From Paenibacillus_AB hodogayensis (GTDB lineage: Bacteria > Bacillota > Bacilli > Paenibacillales > NBRC-103111), in the NCBI RefSeq assembly GCF_039536325.1, contig NZ_BAAAYO010000006.1:744001-808000 (forward strand): a DNA stretch of 64,000 bases, in the 5' to 3' direction. How positions within the stretch are numbered: position 1 is the first letter of the stretch; each line of letters begins with the position of its first letter. The position numbers were made by a program, and so were the translations under genes. The notes under the pieces were generated by a model. The model saw only the letters and a list, made by a program, of their open reading frames with translations, was not told the DNA's origin and made no database searches. Positions 17,443 through 27,114 of the stretch are shown in pieces.

Positions 17443-18459
17443 TTGGTTACGATTTACGATATCGCCAAACAGGCCAACGTCTCCGCCATGACGGTGTCCA
17501 AAGTGATCAACAATACAGGGAAAATTAGCGAGAAGACCCGGCAGCGCGTCAAAAAAATAATGGAAGACCTGAACTACGTGCCCAATTCGATGGCGCGCAG
17601 CCTCGTGCTGCAGGAAACGAAAATGCTTTCCCTGCTTATCCCCGACATTACCAACCCGTTCTTCACGACGGTCGCCCGCGGCGCGGAGGATGCCGCCATG
17701 CGACTCGGGTACAAGCTGCTGTTCGGCAACAGCGACGAAAACTTGACGAAGGAAAAAGAATACGTCGACATGATTTTGTCGACGCGGGTGGACGGCGTAT
17801 TGTTTTCGGCCGCCTCGGACTTGTCCGGCCCGCACCTGCAGACGCTGCGCACGCACCGGATTCCGTTCGTGCTGCTGGACCGGGCCGTTCCCGGCTTTGA
17901 TTGCGACGCCGTCACTGGGGATAACCGCGAAGGGGCGCGCAGGCTCGTCGAGCATCTGCTCGCGCTTGGCCACCGGCGCATCGCCATGGTCAACGGCTCC
18001 CTCCTGGTATCGACCGCCCGCGAGCGGCTTACCGGCTACAAGGACGCGCTCAAGCTGAACGACATCCCTCCCGACGACGAGCTGATCCTGGAGATGAGCT
18101 ACAAGCAGTTCGCCGACGAAGAGGCGCTGCACCGGCTGCTGGCGCTGCCTTCTCCGCCGACCGCCGTATTCGCCGGCAACAATTTTATTGCCGTCGGTAT
18201 TATCCGCAAGCTGCTGGACATGGGCATCAGCGTGCCGGATCAGCTTTCCGTCGTCTGCTTCGACGACCTCGGCGCTTCGGTCATCGACCCGTTCTTCACC
18301 GTCGTCTCCCAGCCCGCCTACCAGTTCGGCGCGATGGGCATTCAACTGCTGATCGAACGGATCAAAGGAACGACGACCCCCGAGTGGAAAAAGCTGATCC
18401 TTCCTTCCGAGCTGATCGTGCGCAATTCTTCCGCGCCTCCGAACGCCCACGCAGGCTGA
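17443..18459 (+). CDS. LacI-family transcriptional regulator
   Basis: 338 residues. The N-terminal helix-turn-helix is clear: TIYDIAKQANVSAMTVSKVINN, then a hinge helix YVPNSMARSL. The rest is the periplasmic-binding-like effector domain (PDITNPFFTTVARGAEDAA, DGVLFSA, GDNREGARRLVEHL, FAGNNFIAVG, CFDDLG). Start TTG 17443 lies seven bases after GGGAGG; there is no ATG at the start. It is transcribed away from the uxaA-like operon and is its likely repressor, responding to the sugar or an intermediate. A terminator follows at 18481-18507. Confidence 0.93.
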   Translation: MVTIYDIAKQANVSAMTVSKVINNTGKISEKTRQRVKKIMEDLNYVPNSMARSLVLQETKMLSLLIPDITNPFFTTVARGAEDAAMRLGYKLLFGNSDENLTKEKEYVDMILSTRVDGVLFSAASDLSGPHLQTLRTHRIPFVLLDRAVPGFDCDAVTGDNREGARRLVEHLLALGHRRIAMVNGSLLVSTARERLTGYKDALKLNDIPPDDELILEMSYKQFADEEALHRLLALPSPPTAVFAGNNFIAVGIIRKLLDMGISVPDQLSVVCFDDLGASVIDPFFTVVSQPAYQFGAMGIQLLIERIKGTTTPEWKKLILPSELIVRNSSAPPNAHAG

Positions 18460-18480
18460 TCTCTGCAATTGCGTGCTTAA

Positions 18481-18507
18481 AAGGCCGGCTGGGGGCCGGC
18501 CTTCCTT
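18481..18507 (+). terminator. Terminator after the LacI gene
   Basis: Perfect 9-base stem AAGGCCGGC/GCCGGCCTT with a five-base loop, followed by a short interrupted T-rich stretch (CCTT). Confidence 0.7.
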
Positions 18508-18525
18508 ATGCGCTGCTAGGCTGTA

Positions 18526-19125
18526 TTACGCTTCTTCCCGCTCCTGCTTACTTTCAAGATGCGTCGTGCAGTTATACAGATCGCACGCCCAGCCGCCGTT
18601 TTCATTTCTGCGCACAAGCGTTACCGAAGTGTTGCCCAGGAACCCGGCAAACTCCGCCTCCGGCACCATCTTTTTCAGCGTGCAGCCGATCAGTCCGCCG
18701 TGGCTGACGATCAACACCCGCTGGTTCGGGTGCTTGTCGGCAATATCGCGGATCGCTTGCAAGCCGCGATCGGCCGCTTCGTCACGCGGCTCCTCCCCGA
18801 GCTCGCGCTGTCTCCAGTCGGCGCCCCAACGGTTCACCCGCTCCTCCTCGGTCGTGCCTTCGATTTCGCCGAGGAATACTTCGCGCAGACGCTCGTCGAC
18901 CAAAACCTCCAGGCCAAGAGCGGCCGTAGCCGTACGCGCCGTCTCGAACGCTCGTCCGAGATCGCTGCTGTATACCGCATCCCACGCTTCGGCGCCGATG
19001 CGCCCGGCGAGCAGCCCGGCCTGCTGCCGTCCCGCTTCGTTCAAAGGTATGTCCGTATGTCCCTGAGCCCGGAGCTGGACGTTCCAATCTGTAACTCCAT
19101 GCCGGATCAATCCGATTACCGTCAT
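18526..19125 (-). CDS. Histidine phosphatase family protein
   Basis: Phosphoglycerate mutase-like phosphatase of 199 residues. Catalytic LIRHGVTDWN at the start (phospho-accepting His in RHG), EVFLGEIEG with the acidic residue, and VSHGGLIG supplying the second His near residue 142. ATG 19125 follows AGAGGAGAG. Monocistronic by spacing. Substrate unknown; family members act on small phosphoesters such as alpha-ribazole phosphate, phosphoglycerate or sugar phosphates. Confidence 0.9.
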   Translation of the reverse strand: MTVIGLIRHGVTDWNVQLRAQGHTDIPLNEAGRQQAGLLAGRIGAEAWDAVYSSDLGRAFETARTATAALGLEVLVDERLREVFLGEIEGTTEEERVNRWGADWRQRELGEEPRDEAADRGLQAIRDIADKHPNQRVLIVSHGGLIGCTLKKMVPEAEFAGFLGNTSVTLVRRNENGGWACDLYNCTTHLESKQEREEA

Positions 19126-19182
19126 TGTATGTTCTCTCCTCTGTCTGTTATTGTGCGGATTTCGGGTACAACTGTGCCCTCC

Positions 19183-20046
19183 TCAGGCGTATACGAACGC
19201 CAGCAGCGACACCGCGATCAGCACGGCCAGCGCCGCCAGCCCTGCGACCGCGATCCGTTTGCCGCCTACGCTTGTCACAATGCGCCGCCACAGCTTGCGG
19301 CGAATATCGGTCCCCCAGCCTTCGTACAAGCCACCGCACTCGTTGGCCAGCCCGTACAGCTCGCCGACCGAATCATTCATCGCGTGGATGGCGATCGGAT
19401 GCGTCTTGCTGACGATCAGCGAATGCGGGTACGACGGTTTGTCGGCGTCCATGCCGGCGCTGACGATCCCGTAGCCCAGCCGTTTAACGCCGGCTTCGGC
19501 CTTGGCCAGCTCTTCGCCGGTGCTGAAGCGCAGCCAGTGATAGACGTGGCGGGGAATGCCAAGCCGGTCGCCCTTCTCGCTCAAGGAGCGCAGCAAAATA
19601 TTGTTTTTGGCGTACAGCTTCTCCACTTCGTTCGGTCTCAAATAGTCGTAGAACGACCAGTCGCCATCGTCGCGCTCCGCCGCCAGCCAGCGATAATTCG
19701 GATACAACGCCATCACCCGTTCGGCCAGCTTCTTGTGAGGTGCGCCCCCGGGCTTTGCGTAATAATAAAATTCCAGCCGCGTTTCCGTATTGATCCGGCC
19801 GATATAGATCGCCTGCGTATGTTCGGCCAGCATATGTTCCAATCGTCGCTCCAGAATGCCGAGCTTCGCTTGAGCGCTGTCCCGCTCTTTCTTGTCGGTG
19901 GCGATCGCATACAGGTTGATAACGATCGACAGAAGACGGGTGAAACCGGGCAGCGGAGCGTAGCCGGCATGGGCGGCGTCGACGAGCACGCTCATCTGTT
20001 CCTTCTGATCCGTAGTGCGATTGAAATAGTCCCACTGCTTCGCCAT
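19183..20046 (-). CDS. DUF695/RraB-like protein with C-terminal membrane anchor
   Basis: About 287 residues. The N-terminal region matches DUF695-type proteins (WDYFNRTTD start, INTETRLEFYYYA). The C-terminal half resembles the RraB/RNase E-inhibitor fold (DGDWSFYDYLRPNEVEK; HYHWLRFST-like GIPRHVYHWLRF). A single hydrophobic helix (IAVAGLAALAVLIAVSLLAF) ends the protein, unlike soluble relatives. ATG 20046 (MAKQW) lies nine bases after AGGGG; ATG 20055 is an alternative and the open frame reaches 20118. Function unknown. Confidence 0.75.
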   Translation of the reverse strand: MAKQWDYFNRTTDQKEQMSVLVDAAHAGYAPLPGFTRLLSIVINLYAIATDKKERDSAQAKLGILERRLEHMLAEHTQAIYIGRINTETRLEFYYYAKPGGAPHKKLAERVMALYPNYRWLAAERDDGDWSFYDYLRPNEVEKLYAKNNILLRSLSEKGDRLGIPRHVYHWLRFSTGEELAKAEAGVKRLGYGIVSAGMDADKPSYPHSLIVSKTHPIAIHAMNDSVGELYGLANECGGLYEGWGTDIRRKLWRRIVTSVGGKRIAVAGLAALAVLIAVSLLAFVYA

Positions 20047-20245
20047 ATCGTTCATCCCCTGTTGCGTCCGGCTCGGAAACCCGGTTTGGTTTCCTGACTC
20101 AATTTTACGCCCCCGCATGATTTCCTGTAAATAGCCAAAACCAGGCTTTGCCCGGGAAGCCAGCCGATTTTACGCAAAAAAAGCCGCCTATCGAAGCTTT
20201 TCGCTGAAGTACATCCGAGCTGCAAAGGCTGCTTTTTCCGGGTAT

Positions 20246-20274
20246 AAAAAAACGGCCCGATTCGAGGGCCGTTT
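20246..20274 (-). terminator. Terminator of the Gfo/Idh/MocA gene
   Basis: On the minus strand AAACGGCCC pairs with GGGCCGTTT around a short loop and runs into seven T residues. It lies 60 bases after the gene stop. Confidence 0.88.
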
Positions 20275-20333
20275 CCTGTTGCCTTTATTCAATTCCCGAA
20301 TGCTGTGCCGTGCCTCCCGACCGGGACGACAAA

Positions 20334-21407
20334 CTACTCGATGCGGACAGCATCTCGCTGCGCAATCAGGCACAGCTCCGCCGCCTTGAACGCGTGCGCT
20401 TGCGTCATCGCATGCTCGGTCCGGTTCAGGCAGTCCAGAATGAGTTCGCCGAAGAACGGGTAGCCGACCTGACCGCTTAAGGCAAAATACTTCTCGCCTT
20501 CGCCATTTACGAGGAACAGATGGTTGCCGTCCGTTGTACGGGCGATATCGATATATTTGCGCAGCTCCATATAGCCTTCCGTTCCGAGAATGATCGTTCG
20601 GCCATCCCCCCATGTTCCGAGACCGTTTGGCGTCAGCCAGTCTACGCGAAAATAGTTGGTTGCGCCGTTATCGCCGATAAGCGTAGCATCCCCGAAGTCT
20701 TCCAGCTCCGGATACGACTTGCTATGGTAATTGGCCACTTTGCTGTTGACGACCTTGGCATCCGTACAGCCGCTGAAAAACAAAAACTGCTCGATCTGAT
20801 GGCTGCCGATATCGCACAAAATGCCCCCGTAGTTTTCCTTGCGGAAAAACCAGTCCGGCCGCGAAGGAGCGTTGAGCCGATGCGGACCGGTACCGATAAC
20901 TTGTACGACCCGACCGATAGCCCCTTGCTTGATCAATTGTCCGGCGTATACGGCGCTTTCCACATGCAAACGCTCGCTGTAATACACCATATACTTCAAA
21001 CCGGTCCGGCTTGTCATTTCGCGCGCCGCTGCCAACTGGTCCAGACTGGTGAACGGCGTTTTATCGGTGAAATAATCTTTGCCGTGCTCCATAACACGCA
21101 AACCGAGCGCGCCCCTCTCCGACGGAACCGCCGCTGCGGCAACCAGGCGGACCTCCGGGTCCTGAAGCACCTGCTGCTCCGACTCGGCCGCTTTCACGTT
21201 CGGATATTTGGCGATAAAGGCGGCGACTTTGGCCGGGTCCGGATCGTACACCCATTTCAGCGTCGCACCCGCTCCGATGAGGCCGTTGCACATCCCGTAA
21301 ATATGTCCGTGGTCCAGCGCAATGGCGGCAAACGTAAATTCGCCCGCCCCTACCACTGGTTGCGGTTTACCTTCCGGCGCATAATTCATACCGTCGCTTT
21401 TTTGCAT
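20334..21407 (-). CDS. Gfo/Idh/MocA family oxidoreductase
   Basis: NAD(P)-dependent sugar or inositol-type dehydrogenase of 357 residues. N-terminal Rossmann fold (FTFAAIALDHGHIYGMCNGL, a somewhat divergent nucleotide loop lacking the usual GxGxxG). The central family element DKTPFTSLDQ replaces the usual EKP, and a C-terminal beta-sheet domain includes GGILCDIGSHQIEQFLFF with the usual conserved His. ATG 21407 follows AGGGGAC. Likely acts on a sugar derivative; the adjoining polysaccharide-degrading genes upstream make that reasonable. Confidence 0.88.
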   Translation of the reverse strand: MQKSDGMNYAPEGKPQPVVGAGEFTFAAIALDHGHIYGMCNGLIGAGATLKWVYDPDPAKVAAFIAKYPNVKAAESEQQVLQDPEVRLVAAAAVPSERGALGLRVMEHGKDYFTDKTPFTSLDQLAAAREMTSRTGLKYMVYYSERLHVESAVYAGQLIKQGAIGRVVQVIGTGPHRLNAPSRPDWFFRKENYGGILCDIGSHQIEQFLFFSGCTDAKVVNSKVANYHSKSYPELEDFGDATLIGDNGATNYFRVDWLTPNGLGTWGDGRTIILGTEGYMELRKYIDIARTTDGNHLFLVNGEGEKYFALSGQVGYPFFGELILDCLNRTEHAMTQAHAFKAAELCLIAQRDAVRIE

Positions 21408-21560
21408 CGATAAGTCCCCTTTCGCGCTTTCGTGTCCGAAAGCCCGTCATGATTCGATTGTCCCCCTCATGCTACCACGAAATGCCAGCCTTGTCTTCAT
21501 CGTCATTGAACTAAACGCCCATTCGGCTTAACTGTCGTTGGCATTCGGGGGTATCGACGA

Positions 21561-24500
21561 TTACGGCGACTCTATGACCCGAAGCGCGTCGAAATGGATC
21601 CAATAGTCGCTGGAGGCCGGGTTTTTCTCGCCGATCCGCTCGTATCTTATCGTATGCAGCCCTTCCGGCAGCAGCCCCGTATCGAAAATAACCTGCTGCG
21701 CCTTCCAGCTTGCCAGGTAATTGTCTACCGTCGTCCGATATTCGCCATCGATATAAATCGCCGCTTTGCCGTGCGCGTTGTAGCGAACGCCGAGCAGTTG
21801 CGCTCTTTCGCCGTAGAACGGAATGTCGGCATAAGCCCCGTTGCTCATCGCCGTCACCGCGCTATTGCCGATATGCCGGCTATCATTGTTCGTGGTATAC
21901 CACGTACCGCTATAATAAACAACCGGACTGGCGCTATCTACAAGCTTCTCGCCGGGGTCAATCACCGCAATCGGCGGAAGCGCTTCGGATAGGGCGCCAT
22001 TTGCGTCAATCGCATATACGCTGTACAAGCCCGGCGCAAATCCGGTCGTATCGAGCAGCCCGTACGTCGATGCCGTCACCGTCGCGCTGGAGCCGTTAGC
22101 GGACGCGCCTGCCGCTTCAATCGCGCTGCGGGACACAGCCGTGCTTCGCGGAACCAGATACAGGGAAGCGCTCTTGGAGCTGGTTGCCGTAACCGGCGTG
22201 CCGATCGCAACCGGTCCTTTGCCAACAAGGCCTGCCGTAGGCGGCAGCAACTCCGCCGTCATGTTGCGCAGCGCGTCGAAATGAATCAAGTAATTGCTGG
22301 AGGCCGGATTTTTCTCGCCGGTCCGTTCATAACGGATGACGTGCGCCCCTTCCGGCAGCAGCCCCGTATCGAAAATAATCTGCTGCGCCTTCCAGCTTGC
22401 CAGGTAATTGTCCACCGTCGTCCGATACTCGCCGTCGATATAAATCGCCGCTTTGCCGTGCGTATTGAAGCGAACGCCGAGCAGTTGGGCTCTGTCGCCG
22501 TAGAACGGAATGTCGACATAAGCGCCGTCCGCCGTTGCCGTCACGGCACTGCTGCCGATATGGCGGTCGTCCCCCTTCGTCGTCGCCCACGTTCCCGAAT
22601 AACGGACGAGCGGATCTTCATTGTCCACGATCTGTTGGTGCTTCGGCAGCAGCCATATGGTCTTTCCTGCGGACACGCGCCCGCTGTTGTCCGCCGCGTA
22701 CAGCATATACCTCCCCGCAGCGAAACCGGAAGTATCGAGGAAAGCCGGCGTTTGGGCCGAGGCGGCCGTACGGGTGGCGTACACCGCTGTGTTGACGGTC
22801 GCCGCTTCCAACTGCGTCGGCACCGGAGGGACCGATTCCGGCACCAGATACAGCCGGCCGTCGCGGGACGATGTCGCCTGCACCTGCTCTCCGACCCCCA
22901 CGCCTACGGCAGGCGCCCCGGTTAACAGCGGGGGCGAGTCGTCCTCCAGCTCAAGCGTGACAACCGCGGTATGACCCGCTCCTACATAGACGGCATCGGA
23001 CACGGTCGTGCGATAACCGTCTTTTTTCGCCGTTACCCGCTGCCAGCCGCCGGGCGCCGGCGACAGCACGAAGCCGCCGTCCGGGCCGGTCACGGCCGAC
23101 AAGTCGCCGTATCCGCTCACATTCACATTCGCGCCGCCAAGCGGCGCAAGCTCGGGACCGTACACCGTTCCGCTTACCGTCCCCGGCGAAAGCGGCGGAA
23201 GCGTGACAACCCCGCTCGCCTCCAAATTGGCAATATAAAGGGTAGGCGCACCGCTCCACTGCTTCATCGGAAAATACAACTGTCGGGAGCCGCCGTCCGG
23301 CTCAATCACGAAGCCGGGATCTTGTTCGCCCAGATCCAGCACCGTCTCGCTCCCCACAGACTGGACGCTGGCGATCCGGTAGCCGGCTGTCGATCCGTCC
23401 GCTTGGGTGACGATCGCGTAACGGCCTGCTGCGGAGAGCGGTACTGCCGCCCCTGTTACCAGCGCATTGCGCCCGCTGCCATCCTGCTTCCGCTCCGTGC
23501 GCAAAACCGTGCCGTGAACTGCGCCTCCGGCCGTGACCACGGCTGCTCCCATGCTGAGCCTCGTACCATCCGCGAGCTGCATCTGCTCGATCTGGCCGTT
23601 CACCAGCCGAATAAAGCCAAGCTTGCCGTCCAGCCGCAAATCGCCGACGATCAGCGGCGTACCCGCATACTGCGGAGCGCTTAGCACAATGTCGCGCGTG
23701 CTGCCGTACGTGATCGCCACCGCCGCCGCTCCCGTCTGCTCGTCGCTGAGCAGCACCTCGACGTGTTCGATACGCGGCTGCTGCCCGGACGCAAACGGCT
23801 CCAGCACCGTAATGAAATTGCTGCTCAGCGCATTTCCTTCCCGTCGCACAACAAGCTTGGGCATGAAATACTTATCCGCTTCCGTTTGCGTGTCATAACT
23901 CAACCCTTTCAGCCGGGTAGCCTGAATAGACGGCGATTCGCCGATAAACATCTCGCTTGCCCCGGTTCCGGCAAATCCGGTGATATGCAAATTCGAACGT
24001 TTCGACGCGCCGTCCGCCGTCCGCAGCGTAGCTTCGAACTGTCCGTCCGTCAGCGCCGCCGACCGCACATTGCGCACATGCATATACCCGTGATACTGCC
24101 CGCCGTCGATCGTGCCGGTTTCGTATTCGTTCGTCGGCTCGACCACGGCCGGATTGCCTTCCAGCAAGTAGGGACCGTAGGCCGCAAGCGCCGCATCCGT
24201 TTCGAAATAAGCCGTCCGGTTGGCGTCCCCGTTCAGCGTATACTCGTGCCGCGTACCGCCCGTCACGCGGAACAAATCCAGCACGTACGCCTCGTCCGGT
24301 CCGGCGTCGCCGAATCCGATCAGCCACGGCTCCCGTCCGTACGTCTCGGTCTGCGGGTAGGCGTTCGGCTGTTCCGCCCGCACCACTTGGGCGGCATCGC
24401 CCAGCTTGACCATATCGCGGATGGCGCCGCCGGACTTGGCTGCTCCCGAGGTCACAGCATCGCGGCCGTCTACTACCACCGTATTGTGCGCCAGCGTAGA

Positions 24501-27014
24501 CATGGCCCACTGCCGGTATTTCGTATGCGTATACCCGAGATCCGGCAGCAATTCCTGACCGTTTGCAAACAAGGTCAAGTTCAGCGGATCTTTATGATCG
24601 TGGCCGTTTTTCGGCGAAAAGCCCATATACAGCATCGTCTGACCGCTTCCCTGGCCGCGAGTCAGCTTGGCGATCCCCGCGCCGGGCAGTAGCAGCGAAC
24701 CGGTATCCTGGGGCTGAGGCGGCTTGTAGAAGGCCCAGGTGTCATTGATCGGCAGCACCCGTCCGTCCGGGTAGGCCAGCTTCGCGGCAATCCCCTGCAT
24801 CGCCGGGAGCTGCGGCAGCCGCTCCAGCAAATCCAGTTGCTCGAAGCGACCTCCCGTCCGCGGCGATTCGTATCCGGGCGGATCGCTCCAGCCTGCCGCC
24901 TGCTGGATCGCCTGACTCAGCAGCAACACCGAATCTTTGTGGTAGCTCACCGATACTTCCTTCCAGAACCCGTCGAGCATATACATATTGACCACGTACT
25001 GCTCCACCAGCTCGACCGCTTCGTGCATCAGATCAGGGTCGTTCAACGCTTTGGCAAGCGCGATCAATCCGTTGTAATTCGACACCTCGACGTTAGCCTT
25101 GATGACCGGAAACGAATGAAAGTAATCCAGCGAAGGCCGGAACATGTCCTGAACGATCCGCTCGTCTGCGTTTTCGCTGAGTTCCGCGCTTAACAGCTCG
25201 AAGGCGTTCGTCCGTTTCACAATGGCGTAAGCGTCCGCCAACTGGCCGAGCGCGGCCAGCTCGTTCTGCGACCAACGGGACCATAAGCCGCCATAATACG
25301 GATAGGGCGGTCCGCCCGACGGCACGACCGGGTACTGCACGCCTTTGTCGTAGTCGTTCATCGGAACCCAGCCAGGGACCACCTCGGCGAAGCGGTACAG
25401 CAGACGCGCCGCCCCGAGCGGATCGGTTGACGCCAGCTCCCGCGTCCGCGTGAGCACGTATTGCCGCTGCATATACCACAGATGGGCGGACAGGAAATAC
25501 CGCTTTCCGTTCGCATCCTCGTAATACGGGTATTCGACCGTTTGCCCGAGACGGTTGGTCACGGTTAACATCTTGTTCTCCGGATATTGCGGATTCGGAT
25601 ACTTGATCTTCCCGCCGTCCGTCGAAGTCAGCACCCACGGATCGGCCACCGACCATGTATAATTGGTCGCCCGCTCCGACAGCTCCGGCGCGTGCGGCAC
25701 GCCGGCGAAAAACACCCCGACCCGATCCGGCACCAGCGATAATAGCTGAGCCACTTCCGACGATGGCGGCGCGGACGTCACCTGGTTCACGGATGCCGGC
25801 GGCGAAGTCGGAAACTTCTCGTTGCCCGCCGCGATCAGTCCTTCCCGATCAAACGAAAGCTCCAGTTGTTTCATCGAAAGCCCCCCGGGCTCCTCGGCGA
25901 TCACTTCGAGCCGGTAGGTCCCATTTTGCAGCGGCTCGGGATGGGAAAAGGAAACAACCCGTTCGCTTCCCTCGGTCGCGACAGAAGCCGGGATGAGCGT
26001 AGTTTGTTCGCCGTACGGCGAAGTCCAGCGCATAGAAACCGACGAGGAATCCGTATTCCAATCATCTTCCTTCAAGACCAGCCGCTTCTCCGTAAAGCTG
26101 TCGTACAACAAGCGGGCCGGAGCCGAAAGCGGCCATTCCGCGACAGGTTTGCCGGTGACAGGCTCATTCGGCCTTCCTTCGAAATAAAGGCTGCCGAACC
26201 GCCCTTCGTTGGCCGTATACACGCTCAGCGTATAACCGCGATTCGGACCGGAATTGTCGCCGTCGATTACGGTCATTCGGCGAACCGGCGCCCAGGAGCT
26301 GAGCGGACGCGAGGACGCGATGCCAAAATAACGAATCGCATTCACCTGCCAGCGCTCTCCCGCCGCGTTCCCTTCCACGCCAAGCGCGCTCAGCGGGATG
26401 CTGACTTCGGCGCTCCAGCCGTCGCTCCGCTTGCTTACCGCCTGCTGCGCCTGTCCGCCCTTTGTCAAATCGACAACTTGCTGCAACGTCTCCCGCACAT
26501 CGGCCGTCGTGAAATTGTTGTACCGAATCCCGATCGGATGCGGGCCAGCCGTAATCGAAACCGGCACGCTGTAAAACTTCATCCTGTCGTCATCACGGCT
26601 CAGCAGCAGGAAAACCCGCTCTGCCTCCGGCGCATTCGCTCCAGTGTATCCGCTTTCATATTGGCCGTCGAGGGCGATATACAGATGGGTATCGTCATAA
26701 GCCAGCTTCATTAACGTTTCCTGTTCCGCCGGTTCATTGAAGTAGGCGGTGGAAAAACCGCCGGTTCCAGCAGCCGCGGTCCATACGCTTTCGTTCCACA
26801 CGCCATCGGTCTGGACGGGGACCGAAGCGCGCTGCGCCGTCAGCCATCGATCCGTGCGCACGCTCACTTCAGGCGCTTCAATCACGGGGTTTCCTCCTTC
26901 GCTCAAAACGGTCTTTTGCGTACCCGCTGCCGACGGCCAGCCTGGCGATACGAGCGCCGCGATCAATAGGCCCATAAGCAGCCGGACGCTCCCCTGTTTC
27001 CTTTTTTCCCGCAT
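21561..27014 (-). CDS. Giant secreted heparinase II/III-like polysaccharide lyase with multi-domain C-terminus
   Basis: 1817 residues. Signal peptide (LLMGLLIAALVSPGWPSAAG). Then a CBM9/DOMON-like domain (about 45-260, DGVWNESVWTAA, LYIALDG), an Ig-like linker, and an alpha/alpha-barrel (about 400-740). Next comes a heparinase II/III-like beta-domain with GHDHKDPLNLTLFANG near residue 804 and AHNTVVVDG downstream, where the conserved His/Asn lie. A carboxypeptidase-regulatory-like domain follows (about 1275-1350), then two copies of a beta-sandwich ending HFDALR (about 1463-1578 and 1693-1806). ATG 27014 follows GAGGAGGAGCCAGGT; the open frame to 27188 overlaps the upstream gene and is not used. 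Probably cleaves an acidic polysaccharide outside the cell. Same operon as lipoprotein 27115-28446. Confidence 0.87.
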   Translation of the reverse strand: MREKRKQGSVRLLMGLLIAALVSPGWPSAAGTQKTVLSEGGNPVIEAPEVSVRTDRWLTAQRASVPVQTDGVWNESVWTAAAGTGGFSTAYFNEPAEQETLMKLAYDDTHLYIALDGQYESGYTGANAPEAERVFLLLSRDDDRMKFYSVPVSITAGPHPIGIRYNNFTTADVRETLQQVVDLTKGGQAQQAVSKRSDGWSAEVSIPLSALGVEGNAAGERWQVNAIRYFGIASSRPLSSWAPVRRMTVIDGDNSGPNRGYTLSVYTANEGRFGSLYFEGRPNEPVTGKPVAEWPLSAPARLLYDSFTEKRLVLKEDDWNTDSSSVSMRWTSPYGEQTTLIPASVATEGSERVVSFSHPEPLQNGTYRLEVIAEEPGGLSMKQLELSFDREGLIAAGNEKFPTSPPASVNQVTSAPPSSEVAQLLSLVPDRVGVFFAGVPHAPELSERATNYTWSVADPWVLTSTDGGKIKYPNPQYPENKMLTVTNRLGQTVEYPYYEDANGKRYFLSAHLWYMQRQYVLTRTRELASTDPLGAARLLYRFAEVVPGWVPMNDYDKGVQYPVVPSGGPPYPYYGGLWSRWSQNELAALGQLADAYAIVKRTNAFELLSAELSENADERIVQDMFRPSLDYFHSFPVIKANVEVSNYNGLIALAKALNDPDLMHEAVELVEQYVVNMYMLDGFWKEVSVSYHKDSVLLLSQAIQQAAGWSDPPGYESPRTGGRFEQLDLLERLPQLPAMQGIAAKLAYPDGRVLPINDTWAFYKPPQPQDTGSLLLPGAGIAKLTRGQGSGQTMLYMGFSPKNGHDHKDPLNLTLFANGQELLPDLGYTHTKYRQWAMSTLAHNTVVVDGRDAVTSGAAKSGGAIRDMVKLGDAAQVVRAEQPNAYPQTETYGREPWLIGFGDAGPDEAYVLDLFRVTGGTRHEYTLNGDANRTAYFETDAALAAYGPYLLEGNPAVVEPTNEYETGTIDGGQYHGYMHVRNVRSAALTDGQFEATLRTADGASKRSNLHITGFAGTGASEMFIGESPSIQATRLKGLSYDTQTEADKYFMPKLVVRREGNALSSNFITVLEPFASGQQPRIEHVEVLLSDEQTGAAAVAITYGSTRDIVLSAPQYAGTPLIVGDLRLDGKLGFIRLVNGQIEQMQLADGTRLSMGAAVVTAGGAVHGTVLRTERKQDGSGRNALVTGAAVPLSAAGRYAIVTQADGSTAGYRIASVQSVGSETVLDLGEQDPGFVIEPDGGSRQLYFPMKQWSGAPTLYIANLEASGVVTLPPLSPGTVSGTVYGPELAPLGGANVNVSGYGDLSAVTGPDGGFVLSPAPGGWQRVTAKKDGYRTTVSDAVYVGAGHTAVVTLELEDDSPPLLTGAPAVGVGVGEQVQATSSRDGRLYLVPESVPPVPTQLEAATVNTAVYATRTAASAQTPAFLDTSGFAAGRYMLYAADNSGRVSAGKTIWLLPKHQQIVDNEDPLVRYSGTWATTKGDDRHIGSSAVTATADGAYVDIPFYGDRAQLLGVRFNTHGKAAIYIDGEYRTTVDNYLASWKAQQIIFDTGLLPEGAHVIRYERTGEKNPASSNYLIHFDALRNMTAELLPPTAGLVGKGPVAIGTPVTATSSKSASLYLVPRSTAVSRSAIEAAGASANGSSATVTASTYGLLDTTGFAPGLYSVYAIDANGALSEALPPIAVIDPGEKLVDSASPVVYYSGTWYTTNNDSRHIGNSAVTAMSNGAYADIPFYGERAQLLGVRYNAHGKAAIYIDGEYRTTVDNYLASWKAQQVIFDTGLLPEGLHTIRYERIGEKNPASSDYWIHFDALRVIESP
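21595..21935 (-). repeat. C-terminal beta-sandwich domain, repeat copy 2
   Basis: Encodes the last domain of the lyase. It aligns with 22282-22622 at a constant offset of 687 bases, with long blocks identical at the DNA level (for example around 21678-21760). Confidence 0.85.
22282..22622 (-). repeat. C-terminal beta-sandwich domain, repeat copy 1
   Basis: First copy of the duplicated domain in the lyase gene. Differences from the second copy are mostly at third codon positions, with a few amino-acid changes. Confidence 0.85.
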
Positions 27015-27114
27015 ACCTGGCTCCTCCTCAAGAGCTGCGGGATCGCCGCAGCCCGTTTCAGGATTTGTTTCTAGCGTGAAAGCCGATAGTCTTAAAGGTG
27101 CGGCGCATCCGTCT

